Below are positions 18,050-27,270 of a DNA stretch of 64,000 bases, in pieces (the stretch's first letter is position 1; each line of letters begins with the position of its first letter). The stretch is taken from contig NZ_JBDWLT010000005.1 in NCBI RefSeq assembly GCF_039973015.1, positions 1 through 64,000 on the forward strand, in the 5' to 3' direction. The DNA comes from Parvibaculum sp039973015 (GTDB lineage Bacteria > Pseudomonadota > Alphaproteobacteria > Parvibaculales > Parvibaculaceae). A program made the position numbers and the translations under genes. The notes under the pieces are model-generated. The model saw only the letters and a list, made by a program, of their open reading frames with translations, was not told where the DNA came from and ran no database searches.

Positions 18050-18206
18050 GCCCCAAGGCTAACCATGGGGGCCTCTACAAGATATTGATTTGGCGGGAGC
18101 TTGTGCGGAGTGAGCCCGACGAAGAACCTAATTCATTGATTGGAAAGAGATTATCGCGATGTCACCTGCGTTTGGTTCATAGGTGCGATAGATGAAACGA
18201 CGAGCT

Positions 18207-18887
18207 TCAGCGCGGCGCACGGTGCCAGCCGGCTGCCTTCGCATCGGAAACCGAACAAAACCAGCGCTCGCCCTTGGATGTATCGATGCGGGTCGCCTCA
18301 TAATACTGGTCGCCGGGAATGTGGTAGGTGAAGTTCCCAGACTTCCCGATATTCCCCTTGATGACGCATTCACCCGGCATGCTCATTTCAGAAGAACTAC
18401 TGTCGAGGCGTATTCCGCGCCGATAGTCCCAAGGCATCACAAATGCCCCCGACCAGATTCCGAGCTTCTCTCGTTTTGCCTCGTCCTCTGCATGGACGTA
18501 ATCGGTTGAGTAGCGACGGTAGGCAACCGCATAGCCCTTCGCGACCATCGCCTCATTGACGTTGGCACCGCCAGCGAAGCACACCGCGATGGCCCGACCA
18601 TACCTGTCCGTCTCGCTACTCTCACACGAGACACTTCGACGTCCGATCATCTCGGCAAGCAGGTTCGCCGCAGTCTGCCCGCAGCGCCACTCGTCACCGT
18701 TCTCCCTGCGGCAACGCTGGCTGCTCTCGGGCGCATCGATACCATGAAGGCGAATGCGTGTGCCGTGAACTTCAAGAGTGTCGCCATCGGTGACGCTGGC
18801 CACTCCAGCCAGATTTTCCGCCACTGTGATATCAGCCGTAGCCACAATCGGACAAGTGATGCACAGCATTAAGATGTAAAGCTTCAT
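18207..18887 (-). CDS. Secreted thermonuclease-like (SNase) protein
   Basis: A 226-residue protein starting at ATG 18887 (MKLYILMLCITCPIVATA, a signal peptide). That ATG has a good GAGGGAAA ribosome site; upstream in-frame codons lack one. The SNase (staphylococcal nuclease-like) domain follows: VTDGDTLEVHGTRIRLHGID, PESSQ, CGQTAANLL, RYGRAIAVC and MVAKGYAVAYRRYS, with the expected Asp/Arg/Glu-type catalytic region. The C-terminal ~70 residues (ECVIKGNIGKSGNFTYHIPG and then CSVSDAKAAGWHRA) resemble the small Cys-containing tail domain often fused to secreted nucleases. It probably degrades nucleic acid in the periplasm or outside the cell. It is a single gene with no operon partners. Confidence 0.8.
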   Translation of the reverse strand: MKLYILMLCITCPIVATADITVAENLAGVASVTDGDTLEVHGTRIRLHGIDAPESSQRCRRENGDEWRCGQTAANLLAEMIGRRSVSCESSETDRYGRAIAVCFAGGANVNEAMVAKGYAVAYRRYSTDYVHAEDEAKREKLGIWSGAFVMPWDYRRGIRLDSSSSEMSMPGECVIKGNIGKSGNFTYHIPGDQYYEATRIDTSKGERWFCSVSDAKAAGWHRAPR

Positions 18888-19259
18888 TTTCCCTCTTCTC
18901 CCCACGCAAGGCGGCAACTCACCATGAGTTCACCGCCTGCTTCTCAACCGAGGTGCGTCACGGTTCTTGCCAAGCCTTACCCCCTAGGTCGCCGCCGGAC
19001 GTTTCGGCAGGCATTGTTGCGCCTAATGAGGCGGCAGTCGCTCTTGGCGCAAAGCGGACGTTCTTGCCCCTCCCCCCGCCGACAATCCCAATAACCCAGA
19101 TTTAGTCGCCGCGAGCCAACGGCAACGGTGTTTGGCCAACACTCCCATAGAGACTGGCCTGACGAATGTTTAGTTCCATCAAGGCTTATCCCGTTGTCCC
19201 AGCCAATCAATTGAATTGACCAGCTGATAACGGACAAGTTGAGGCTAACGGCAAGCTTT
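18888..19259. other. Intergenic region, no gene seen
   Basis: About 370 bases between the nuclease gene and the hipBA operator region. No frame looks coding; a minus-strand frame at 18977-19237 has no ribosome site and unnatural composition. No RNA gene recognised. Confidence 0.35.
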
Positions 19260-19386
19260 GGCTCAAATTTTGAGCCATATTCGCCTCAATTAACGGTTTC
19301 ATGGCCTAGCAGATAGTTTTGAGCCGTATTCGTCTCATTTTCCTTGATTTTCGACCTGCGTCTGTTATATGAGCCGTATTCGTCTC
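19260..19386. promoter_or_regulatory. Three spaced palindromic operators and promoter of hipBA
   Basis: Three copies of a 16-bp near-palindrome occur at 19272-19287 (GAGCCATATTCGCCTC), 19321-19336 and 19371-19386 (both GAGCCGTATTCGTCTC), spaced 49 and 50 bp. A promoter-like TTGATT (19344) and TTATAT (19365-19370) fall between copies two and three. A separate 17-bp perfect palindrome, GGCTCAAATTTTGAGCC, spans 19260-19276. The layout fits cooperative binding and autorepression by the HipB-like protein encoded just downstream. Confidence 0.75.
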
Positions 19387-19391
19387 ATTTC

Positions 19392-19628
19392 ATGGTAACG
19401 GCAATGGCTATTCCAGTTTTTGTGACATCGCCTAAGGAATTCGGCGCCGAGATTCGGCGGCGTCGCAAGGCCGGGAAGCTTACTCAGGCTGAGCTCGCCT
19501 CAGCCACCGGCGCATCTCGCCGCTTGATCTCGGCTCTCGAGAACGGTGAGCGCGGGGTCTCGATCGAAATGGCGTTGGCAGCTGCCGTAGAGCTCGGTCT
19601 CGATGTACGGCTGGAGCCCAGAACATGA
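19392..19628 (+). CDS. hipB: HipB-like Xre antitoxin and autorepressor
   Basis: A small Xre-type helix-turn-helix protein. The HTH reads KLTQAELASATGASRRLISALENGERG, after which VSIEMALAAAVELGLDVRLEP matches the HipB end. It is the antitoxin and repressor of the HipA kinase encoded next (ATGA overlap at 19625-19628). ATG 19392 or ATG 19404 could be the start; neither has a clear ribosome site and the third operator abuts 19392. The frame is open to 19344, but that part lies inside the promoter. Regulation by the three upstream operators is strongly suggested. Confidence 0.85.
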   Translation: MVTAMAIPVFVTSPKEFGAEIRRRRKAGKLTQAELASATGASRRLISALENGERGVSIEMALAAAVELGLDVRLEPRT

Positions 19629-20953
19629 CACGAGAGATTGATGTCTTCTTCGAGGGCGAGGATGAGCCGGTCGGACGCCTCTCCGGCGACGAACAAGGCG
19701 CGCTCGCATTTCGCTACGGCTCCGGAGCGAAATGCCCGCTCTCGCTCGCCTTACCCCTCGAGCGCGAGATTTTCAGAGATAACGAGGCCCGCGCGTTTTT
19801 CGACAACCTGCTTCAAGAGAATTCCTCACTCGAAGCGGTGATGGCCAAGCACGACATCGATCGTTCCGATATCGCCGGACTTCTTTATTATCTCGGACGG
19901 GACTGTCCCGGAGCGATCTCATGCGTGCCCGCCGGCGAGGGCCCCGGCAAGAAGCCGGGGAGGCTCGATAGGGACTACGAAATTCTGAACGCAAAGGATC
20001 TCGCCGGCATCATGCGCTCGCTGCGCGATGAACGGCGCTTGCCGCCCGATACCAAAGACCCGTCGCCGCTGGCGGGTGTTCAGGGAAAAATTGCGCTTGC
20101 CAGGCTCCCCGATGGCAGCTTTGCGCTTCCGTCGCGTGAAAGCGGCGTGCCAACCACGCATATTCTGAAGGTCCCTCGCCGCGGCGAAGAGGTACTCGTC
20201 GATTATGAGTATTGGCTGATGTCGCTTGCGGAGAAGATTTATGCGGACCAGGTTGCTCAAGTAGAGCCGCTGGAAATCGACGATGCGCGCGGCCTTCTCA
20301 TTACACGGTTTGACCGTAACGTGACGAATGGCGTCGTGAGTCGAATTCATCAAGAAGATTTTTGCCAGGCAATGGGTCTGCCGAAGGGCCTGAAATACGA
20401 GCGATACGGAAAAGGCGAACGTATTTTCAATGCTGCCGCTGTTGGCAAACTGCTCGGACAAACGCGCCTGCCGGCGAGAGCCCGCCGGCTCTTTCTTCAA
20501 ATGACGGTTCTGAATCTTGCTGTCGGGAACACCGACAACCATGCCAAGAACCACGCTCTCATTTATCGTGGAAGCACGCCCGAGCTCGCGCCGCTTTATG
20601 ACGTCGTGCCCGTGCTTCTGGATCGAAGCGCCAATCACGACTTCTCCCTGCATGTCGGCGCCGCCGGCCAGATGGAGGCACTTACGCGAGACGCATTCTT
20701 CGAGTTTGTGCGGGCGGTAGGCATAAGATCCCGCGGCAAATCCGCCGAAGAAGAAGTCCTGAACAGCGTTCGGGATACCCTGACCGCCATTGCCGGCAAT
20801 GTCGATACGTTCCAGGGCGGTCAGATGAAGATCCTCGGCGACATGATCGCCCATCAGATCGCGCTCGTTGCCGACGCGCTCGCCATATCCGTAGAAATAC
20901 CCGAGCGCGACGCGTTTCTCAGGCGAGGCGGTGCATTTCGTTTGCAGAGCTAA
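19625..20953 (+). CDS. hipA: HipA-like Ser/Thr kinase toxin
   Basis: A 442-residue HipA-family kinase, close to the E. coli HipA length. The N-terminal couple-HipA domain has GRLSGDEQGALAFRYG and PLSLALPL. The kinase core follows: GVQGKIALARLPDGSF in the nucleotide-binding region, THILKVPRRGEEVLVDYEYW, the catalytic VGNTDNHAKNHALIY (D-x-x-x-K-N type loop), and LAPLYDVVP as the DFG-equivalent. HipA-type toxins phosphorylate targets such as glutamyl-tRNA synthetase and arrest growth; the target here is not known. All catalytic elements I can see are intact, so the toxin is likely active and held by HipB. It lies just outside the Tn7-like operon. Confidence 0.88.
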   Translation: MTREIDVFFEGEDEPVGRLSGDEQGALAFRYGSGAKCPLSLALPLEREIFRDNEARAFFDNLLQENSSLEAVMAKHDIDRSDIAGLLYYLGRDCPGAISCVPAGEGPGKKPGRLDRDYEILNAKDLAGIMRSLRDERRLPPDTKDPSPLAGVQGKIALARLPDGSFALPSRESGVPTTHILKVPRRGEEVLVDYEYWLMSLAEKIYADQVAQVEPLEIDDARGLLITRFDRNVTNGVVSRIHQEDFCQAMGLPKGLKYERYGKGERIFNAAAVGKLLGQTRLPARARRLFLQMTVLNLAVGNTDNHAKNHALIYRGSTPELAPLYDVVPVLLDRSANHDFSLHVGAAGQMEALTRDAFFEFVRAVGIRSRGKSAEEEVLNSVRDTLTAIAGNVDTFQGGQMKILGDMIAHQIALVADALAISVEIPERDAFLRRGGAFRLQS

Positions 20954-21548
20954 GCGAACCAGACTTTGGAACTGCAAGCTTGGCCCGGAAAATCTGATCA
21001 AGTCCCACTACCTGCAATAGAGAGATGGGACAACGGGATAAACCTCGTTCCATCCATCGCCTCCGATACCTCTAAGCCTGCTATCCCGCTCATATATCGA
21101 ACTACGGGTCCGTTGCCGAAAGGTTGGTGGCGGTCCAGCAACTTGGAAGAGGGTCTCGAGGTACAGGTATCTGTCGGTAGGCCCCTCCCTCCCCTCAGTT
21201 AACAACCGGCGCTCGCTCACGACCTGAGGCTACGCCCAGTCCGCCCTGCAGCGCTGGCGCATGCCCCACATCTTTCGAAATCGTTTCGGCAGATTTCGAA
21301 AACGCGCCCTGCCCTTTTTTTCTTCTGTAGTCGGCTCATATCACCGCGACAGCCAACTCGCTTGGCTTCGCTGGTCGTCACACCATAAAGAATTAGGGCC
21401 GGATATACCGTGTTTTTCCGTTTTCTATTTTTCCGTTTTTCTATTTTTCGTTTTTTTACTTACCATCTTGGAATTTTGACTCAACATCGACTCATGTGGT
21501 TGAATTTCTGCTTGATTTTTACTTACACCGGATACCGCGGAGAACCCT
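20954..21548. other. Gap before Tn7-like operon; candidate transposon end
   Basis: No gene is supported. At 21411-21455 a T-rich array repeats a unit of about 15 bp (TTTTTCCGTTTTCTA, then TTTTTCCGTTTTTCTA, then a degenerate TTTTTCGTTTTTT). TTTTACTTAC occurs twice, near 21454 and 21518. Repeated short sites just outside tnsA are what a TnsB-bound transposon end looks like, and in Tn7 the tnsA side is adjacent to the right end. I could not identify the matching end downstream. Confidence 0.35.
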
Positions 21549-22229
21549 ATGTTTGACGTCCATGAAACACGATATGCAGCACGCATCGATGAGTTTGGCC
21601 CCGGTGGCGCTCGGCCGGTCGTCACGGGGCGCCGGGATATCCCAACCTCAAAGGTGCTAACGCGGTCTGGTGAATACGTCGATTGTGAGCACAATGTAGA
21701 GCGCGATTTTGTAACGATCGTCGACCTCGACCCACGTGTCACCCGCATCCGCCATCAACCACATCGATTGTCATATCTGTGGTCGGGCCAACGCGTGTCA
21801 TACGTACCCGACTTCGAACTGGAGACGGTGAGCGGTAACTACATCGTCGAGGTAAAGACCAGACGTGAATACGAGCGTAAGGAAGCCCTAAGAGAACGTC
21901 TCTCTCAGATTCGACAGGTCTATGAGAGCATCGGACTATCCTTCTTCATTTCGTTCGATGATGTCATTCGAATCGAGCCTCGCTTTTCAAACCTATGCGA
22001 GATGAGGCGGTACCGCTCCACGGCAGTGTCATCGCGTGATCGAGCTGCCATTCGCGATCATTTGGCACGTTGCAGTTCCGACACTCTTTCTAACTGCGCC
22101 GCTCTTGTGACCGATTCACACGGGAACTCCGCAGTCCTTTCACTTGCTGCAAACCAACTCATTGACCTGGATATGTCGGAGCGGATCTCGGGGAACACTC
22201 TCTGCCGCCTGCCCCATCCTATCGTTTGA
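21549..22229 (+). CDS. tnsA: TnsA-like transposon endonuclease
   Basis: A 226-residue protein of the TnsA type, the PD-(D/E)xK nuclease that cuts the 5' strands of Tn7-like elements. The catalytic pattern is visible: E51 in HNVERDF, D88 in YVPDFELE, and E101/K103 in YIVEVKTRREY, preceded by the typical VTRIRHQPHRLSYLW stretch. The C-terminal part (after about 130) is less conserved and probably contacts TnsC/TnsB. It is the first gene of a four-gene operon and overlaps a possible TTG start of tnsB. Presence of TnsA suggests cut-and-paste rather than replicative transposition, unlike TniA-only elements. Confidence 0.85.
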   Translation: MFDVHETRYAARIDEFGPGGARPVVTGRRDIPTSKVLTRSGEYVDCEHNVERDFVTIVDLDPRVTRIRHQPHRLSYLWSGQRVSYVPDFELETVSGNYIVEVKTRREYERKEALRERLSQIRQVYESIGLSFFISFDDVIRIEPRFSNLCEMRRYRSTAVSSRDRAAIRDHLARCSSDTLSNCAALVTDSHGNSAVLSLAANQLIDLDMSERISGNTLCRLPHPIV

Positions 22230-22237
22230 TTTTCCAG

Positions 22238-24535
22238 ATGAACAAGAATCTGCACCCTTCACATCGTCCATCGGATGTGGCGTTTCATATTCCCCAAGGC
22301 GAAATCGTTATGCTCGAAGGCACTCGCCTTCAGTTCAAGAAACGATACCCTTCCGGCAACTATGAGTTTGTGAATCCGGAAGATGGTGAACCCTTTATCA
22401 TCGAGGTCGCAGCCCTTCTTAAAAAGTGGCTCGAAAACAAGCTTGTCTTGCAAGGCAACGGCGATCTACATCCGCTCGAACAGAAGCGGCTCGAAATTCC
22501 TCTGGATCAGTTGACGAAAAAAGAGTCAGCCGAAATAGAGTTTTGGCTTGCCTGTGTGAAAGCTTTCTACGCGGTGCATCCACGCCCCAAGAAAACCAAA
22601 AAGGGTCTCACCCCAATCCTCGAACGCATCAGAAGGGAAACCGGCGACAAGAGGCCGCGATCATGGCAGGTCTTCCAGAGCAAGATCCGCAAATTCGAAA
22701 TGGGAGGACGAGATCCGCGCGCCCTGATCAGTCTCAATCGATACAAGGGAAACCCACATCAGTCTCGGCTTCTACCTATCGTAGATCAAATTATCGATAA
22801 CGCGATTTCAGAAGTTTATCTGACTCCTGATAACTACAATCGCAAGGTGTTCTGCGGGAGGGTTTTAGCCGACATCTACAAGTACAATCGAAACGTCGGT
22901 TTGAGTGGACCGCATATTCCTGTTCCCGACCGCTCCACCCTCTATCGACGTCTCCACTGGATAGACGGCTATCTAGAATTATACACGAGGGAAGGAAAAG
23001 AGGCTGCCGATCAGAAGTATCGGCCTGCCTATGCTGGGAAGCCAGCTACACGCATCGGCGAGGTCTATGAGATAGACCACCACAAATGCGATACTCATCT
23101 TTGCGACGCTAAAACCGGATTGATGCTCGGCCGGCCGTGGTTGACATTGGTTGTCGACAGATTCAGTCGTGCGATTGTCGGCTTCTACCTCTCATTCGCC
23201 ACGCCATCCTGGCATTCAACCGCACAAGCTCTTCGCATGGCGATCATGCCGAAAGAACCGTTCCTCGCGTCGGATGGCCAAACGAGGCTTGTATGGTTCG
23301 CACATGGTGTATGCGAATGGATCGTTACCGACAATGCGCCCGAATTAAAGTCTCCAGATCTCGTACGTGCTGCCGAAGCGGTTCAAATCGGCGGGATAAC
23401 CTGGGCACCACGGTATAAGCCAAATTACAAGGGCATCGTTGAACGCTTCTTTGGTTCAATGGAAGAAGACTTCGGCCAAAGCTTGCCCAATGCAGCAAAG
23501 CAACCAAACAGAAAAGCTTCTCCCCGGAAAAAGACGGACCCCAAACACGCCATCACGCTGGACGAATATCGCGCAAGATTCATTGAGTGGGTGCTGCAGG
23601 TCTACAACCGCAGCCTACACACAAAACTGCATTGTTCCCCGGAAATGATGTGGCGGGAGGGTGCTAAACTTCATCCGCCGAGATTGCCCAGATCTGCCCG
23701 GGATCTGAATGTGCTAATGATGTATGTGAAAGAGCGGACGCTGCATCAATACGGAATTGAGCTGAATAATCTGAGATACAACAGCTCCGACGTTGCGAGA
23801 CTGCGTTCAGATTTCGGAGGCTCAGTGAAACTCCCGGTGCGTTTCGATCGATCGGAACTGGGATATATCTACATCCAACATCCGACATCAGGCGAACTCT
23901 ACAAGATACCCTGCACAACTCCGATGTATGCTGATGGCTTGTCTCTTGATGTACACCTAGCGGTTTGGGAGACGATGCGTGAGAAAGGCATTTCTTCTAC
24001 GAAAGATGCGGATCTCGTAATTTATCGCGATAACATCATTCGGGAGGCGCAGAAGGCACGCGGCCACAAGAAGCTTACAATACGAAAGCAGAGCGAAATT
24101 CTTCTGTCTGGCTTCGACGACTTTACGCCAGGAAAGGTGATTGTTAATCGAGCCGAAAGTCAGTTGAATGCTTTCGACCAGATGATGGGTGACAGGGATA
24201 ACGCAGCACCTTCTCCATCTCATACTGTCGAATTTCCATCATCTCTTGAACCGGATGCCTTGCCCCGGACAGTGGGGAAACTGAACGTCGTTCGCGTACA
24301 GAAACCAAAACCCAAGGATCGCTCCGAGATTCCACACCCCAAGAAGATCTCGATCGTCGAGGATGAATTTGATGAAAATTCTTTTCACTCCCCAAAGATC
24401 GAACCCATATCTCCGCTCAAGCAGAGCTATTCGCCGCGTGTAACGACTGGACTCTCCGGTATCCCGATGACGCGGCTTGATGCTCATCCTCGTAACGCAT
24501 CATCCGACACGGACAGCGAAGATGACACCAATTGA
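22238..24535 (+). CDS. tnsB: TnsB/TniA-like DDE transposase
   Basis: A 765-residue retroviral-integrase-fold transposase. The DDE triad is visible: D280 (EIDHHKCD), D365 (IVTDNAPELKS) and E402 (NYKGIVERFFGSMEED), in numbering from ATG 22238. VVDRFSRAIVGFYLSF lies between the first two. N-terminal HTH-like regions for end binding and a C-terminal beta-barrel-like part (LPVRFDRSELGYIYIQHP) follow the Mu/TnsB layout. A TTG at 22226 overlapping the tnsA stop is an alternative start. The last 14 bases overlap tnsC. It catalyses strand transfer at the transposon ends with TnsA and the TnsC ATPase. Confidence 0.9.
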   Translation: MNKNLHPSHRPSDVAFHIPQGEIVMLEGTRLQFKKRYPSGNYEFVNPEDGEPFIIEVAALLKKWLENKLVLQGNGDLHPLEQKRLEIPLDQLTKKESAEIEFWLACVKAFYAVHPRPKKTKKGLTPILERIRRETGDKRPRSWQVFQSKIRKFEMGGRDPRALISLNRYKGNPHQSRLLPIVDQIIDNAISEVYLTPDNYNRKVFCGRVLADIYKYNRNVGLSGPHIPVPDRSTLYRRLHWIDGYLELYTREGKEAADQKYRPAYAGKPATRIGEVYEIDHHKCDTHLCDAKTGLMLGRPWLTLVVDRFSRAIVGFYLSFATPSWHSTAQALRMAIMPKEPFLASDGQTRLVWFAHGVCEWIVTDNAPELKSPDLVRAAEAVQIGGITWAPRYKPNYKGIVERFFGSMEEDFGQSLPNAAKQPNRKASPRKKTDPKHAITLDEYRARFIEWVLQVYNRSLHTKLHCSPEMMWREGAKLHPPRLPRSARDLNVLMMYVKERTLHQYGIELNNLRYNSSDVARLRSDFGGSVKLPVRFDRSELGYIYIQHPTSGELYKIPCTTPMYADGLSLDVHLAVWETMREKGISSTKDADLVIYRDNIIREAQKARGHKKLTIRKQSEILLSGFDDFTPGKVIVNRAESQLNAFDQMMGDRDNAAPSPSHTVEFPSSLEPDALPRTVGKLNVVRVQKPKPKDRSEIPHPKKISIVEDEFDENSFHSPKIEPISPLKQSYSPRVTTGLSGIPMTRLDAHPRNASSDTDSEDDTN

Positions 24536-25493
24536 GCACGCAGAATCCATTGAGCACAAATCCCGTGAACGCGCGGCCGCCCTGAAGAACGCATTCCTCA
24601 TGTTTCCCCGGGTAGAGCACGCATACACTGAAATCCGCAATCTCCATCGCATGGGGGTTCCGGGCCCGAGAGCCGAATGCATCGTCCTATATGGCCAATC
24701 TGGTGCGGGGAAATCTCACATCCTGAAATTCTATCTTGGAGAACATCCCACCCGGAGGGTCCCAATAACCGATGGCAGGGATCCCACAAAGAGTGGCACG
24801 CGTCTTCAGGATGAAGTCGTGATGGTCGAGGCGCCTTCGCCCGCTTCGCGGAGGGCTTTGATCGATCGGATTCAACGCGCTATGCAGCCGGAACCACTGC
24901 CCATTCGTCTCACGCTTGGTGAGCGCCGCGAGCGTTTGGTCGAGATGCTTCAAAAGGCGGGTACACGGTTGCTCATCATAGATGAGTTTCAACATCTAAT
25001 CGACCATCGAAGCAAACGGGTGATCCTGGAGGCGAGCGATCTTGTGAAGTCTCTTCTGAACGCCGCAGTTTGCCCGATCGTGCTCTCCGGCACACCGGAA
25101 ATACTGAAGATCCTCGAAGCGGACAGCCAGCTCAGAAGCCGCGTTTACTCCATTCCTTCAATCACTCCCTTCGATTGGGATGACCCGTCTGATCAGGAGC
25201 AGTTTCTTGGCTATCTTGTTGAGGCAGAAGCTTGCCTGAAATTTGAGAAGACTTCGAGCCTCTCAGAGCCCGACTGCGCGAGGCGCATTCACATGGTCTC
25301 CGGTGGTCTCATCGGAGAAACGCAGCGTCTCGTTTCCGCTGCTGCGGAAATTGCCACACGGGCGGATCTTCCATGTATTTCCAACGAATGTCTGGCTTTG
25401 GCCGTCGACAGAGCCTGGCTGCAGCACAAAGGAAAGCAGGGTAACCCATTCCGGCAGGTTACCGTCCCCGCGCGCCAGGTCGAGTACAGGTGA
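24522..25493 (+). CDS. tnsC: TnsC/TniB-like AAA+ ATPase
   Basis: A 323-residue AAA+ protein with Walker A GQSGAGKS at residues 58-65 and Walker B LLIIDEFQHL (D154, E155), followed by a VLSGTPEILK sensor-like strand. It matches the TniB/TnsC regulators that link the target-site protein to the transposase and impose target immunity. I begin at ATG 24522 (MTPIEHAES, with GCGAAG upstream); the frame is open to 24477 inside tnsB, but those residues are not family-like. It is of the short TniB size rather than the long Tn7 TnsC. Confidence 0.87.
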   Translation: MTPIEHAESIEHKSRERAAALKNAFLMFPRVEHAYTEIRNLHRMGVPGPRAECIVLYGQSGAGKSHILKFYLGEHPTRRVPITDGRDPTKSGTRLQDEVVMVEAPSPASRRALIDRIQRAMQPEPLPIRLTLGERRERLVEMLQKAGTRLLIIDEFQHLIDHRSKRVILEASDLVKSLLNAAVCPIVLSGTPEILKILEADSQLRSRVYSIPSITPFDWDDPSDQEQFLGYLVEAEACLKFEKTSSLSEPDCARRIHMVSGGLIGETQRLVSAAAEIATRADLPCISNECLALAVDRAWLQHKGKQGNPFRQVTVPARQVEYR

Positions 25494-25497
25494 CATC

Positions 25498-26529
25498 ATG
25501 TACAAGCTGCGATCGCTACTGGACCCCATCGCGGATGAGAGCCTGCTCAGCCATATCGTCCGTACCGCGGAGGAGAACTGCCTGAAGCCGGACAATATGG
25601 CCGAGCTTGTCGGAACGAAAACCGGAGGCATCGTTCCGCTACTCTTTGACCGAAGCTTGGCTGAAAAGCTCGCGCCCCTGCTGGGCTTAACTCTCGACGA
25701 AATCCAGCTAAAGATGTACCTGCCGCTCTCAGGCGAAGCACCACAGCAGGCACCAAGGACCTCACGCATTGGCGCACGTTTCACAAATACGGGCGTCCTG
25801 AACCTACCTAGACAATCCACCATGCATTCGTTCTTCGGGACGCCGGTAAACCGTGAGGATTTCTATTTCTCCAGCCGCCGTTTTGCACCCGGCGCCTTAG
25901 CTGAAGGCGGCTATCACCGGGCGTCGTGGGACATCGACTTCATCTTCTCCAACCGGGAAACCGGCGAGATGCTTCAAACTACGTGCGGCTATTGCAAGAA
26001 GAAACCCAACTGGCGTACGAAAGGCGTGACGAGCTGCACATGCAAGGAAGATCTTCGACATGAGAAAGCAATTCCGATTCCGGAGGAGCTTCGGGATTTA
26101 TCTTCCTTTCTCCACGGTCTGATCGATCCGTGCTCCGAGGTGCGGGCACGATGCCGTTCAAATCTTCCCCGCCCCCTCCGGGATCTCAGTGTATCCACTT
26201 TGGTCGACCTGATGGCCACGGTCGGTCATTTAGCCAGCCGATGTTCTGCCGAAGCGAAAGCGGTTCTGAAAGATCTGACGGCGGATCGCAGGATCGGACT
26301 GATGCTTTTGGGATATCAGCACTTGGCTGAATGGCCTGGCCAGATTCTTCCGCTAATCGAGCAAGCCCTAAACGAAGGAGTTTCAGGCTCCTTCCGGCAG
26401 CACCTTGCGCTTGGCCGCATCTTTCCCATTGCGGAGCGTGCGGAATATCCAGAGACCAAATCCATCCTGCTTTCCATAGCAATGGAAGTCTGGGCAGGCT
26501 CGCTCGAACCTTCAGCTATGGCGAGTTAG
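25498..26529 (+). CDS. tniQ: TniQ/TnsD-like target-site protein
   Basis: A 343-residue TniQ-family protein: an N-terminal region with DPIADESLLSHIVRTAEENCL, LNLPRQSTMHSFFGTPV, and a zinc-finger-like CGYCKKKPNW...SCTCKEDL, then a helical C terminus. TniQ/TnsD proteins choose the integration site by binding DNA, or an RNA-guided complex in CAST elements. No Cas genes lie nearby, so a DNA-binding target selector is likelier. It starts four bases after the tnsC stop. At 343 residues it is short of full TnsD, so a second target gene further out is possible. Confidence 0.8.
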   Translation: MYKLRSLLDPIADESLLSHIVRTAEENCLKPDNMAELVGTKTGGIVPLLFDRSLAEKLAPLLGLTLDEIQLKMYLPLSGEAPQQAPRTSRIGARFTNTGVLNLPRQSTMHSFFGTPVNREDFYFSSRRFAPGALAEGGYHRASWDIDFIFSNRETGEMLQTTCGYCKKKPNWRTKGVTSCTCKEDLRHEKAIPIPEELRDLSSFLHGLIDPCSEVRARCRSNLPRPLRDLSVSTLVDLMATVGHLASRCSAEAKAVLKDLTADRRIGLMLLGYQHLAEWPGQILPLIEQALNEGVSGSFRQHLALGRIFPIAERAEYPETKSILLSIAMEVWAGSLEPSAMAS

Positions 26530-26682
26530 GAGGGCCGCGGCACTTTCCTCTTTGTCTCCAGAATGCCGCGAAAAATGGGTTCCCTTACGCAACTACAAAG
26601 CTCCTTGTCTGCCCGACCCCGCGACTACAACTGATTATTATGATAGGCGCCGCTTCGACTGCAAGTCCCGGCAACAAGCATC

Positions 26683-27270
26683 CTAGACGATGAGGTCTGA
26701 GTCGTAAGTTGATCTGACCCACGTCGGCAAGCGTGGCAAGGCGAACACCAACCGTCCGTTCGCAAATGTCAGGCAGTGGCGCGGCGGCAGGTTGAGGCGC
26801 GAATTGTCAAATACCATCCCGCGGTCGGCCTGGAGAACAGCTTCACGGATGAGGGGCGCGCTGCGGTTATAACGCGCATGGATCTTGTCCACCGGCACGA
26901 TATGCCCGCCTTCTTCGACTCTCGCTTCGACACGGGCCACGGAGAGTTCGGGCGTCTCGACCCCAACATGCATCACGATGACGGTAAACCCGTTGGCGCG
27001 GGCCTCGCCGATCAGTTCAAGCTTGGAGGGGTGCGAGAAGACGGTTTCGGTGACGAAATCCCGCCGCTGGATGACAAACGCCGCACGACGCGAGGAGGCG
27101 ATGCGCGCCGCTTCATAGGACGCATCTGGCGAAGGATCGCGCAGTTCGTTGCGCTGGATGATGTCGGCGTTGATGAACGGACCCGCGAAGCCGGGAGCGA
27201 CGCGTGTGGCATAGAGCGTAGACTTGCCGGCACCGTTCGGCCCGGCAAGGACAATCATTGTCGGTTTCAA
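26683..27270 (-). CDS. Zeta-toxin-like P-loop kinase
   Basis: A 195-residue P-loop protein starting MKPTMIVLAGPNGAGKST (Walker A at 10-17). FINADIIQRNEL and DFVTETVFSHPSKLELIGEARANGFTV follow the layout of zeta-type kinases, which phosphorylate UDP-N-acetylglucosamine and block wall synthesis. RVEARVEEGGHIVP is the lid/Arg region. Its start overlaps the stop of a ParD-like gene (ATGA), giving a toxin-antitoxin pair with the antitoxin first, the reverse of no known fixed rule. A non-toxic kinase remains possible. Confidence 0.75.
   Translation of the reverse strand: MKPTMIVLAGPNGAGKSTLYATRVAPGFAGPFINADIIQRNELRDPSPDASYEAARIASSRRAAFVIQRRDFVTETVFSHPSKLELIGEARANGFTVIVMHVGVETPELSVARVEARVEEGGHIVPVDKIHARYNRSAPLIREAVLQADRGMVFDNSRLNLPPRHCLTFANGRLVFALPRLPTWVRSTYDSDLIV

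Noticed and set aside
21549..26529. CRISPR-associated transposon (CAST)
   Set aside because: No Cas genes, repeat array or atypical repeats next to tniQ. TniQ here probably recognises DNA directly.
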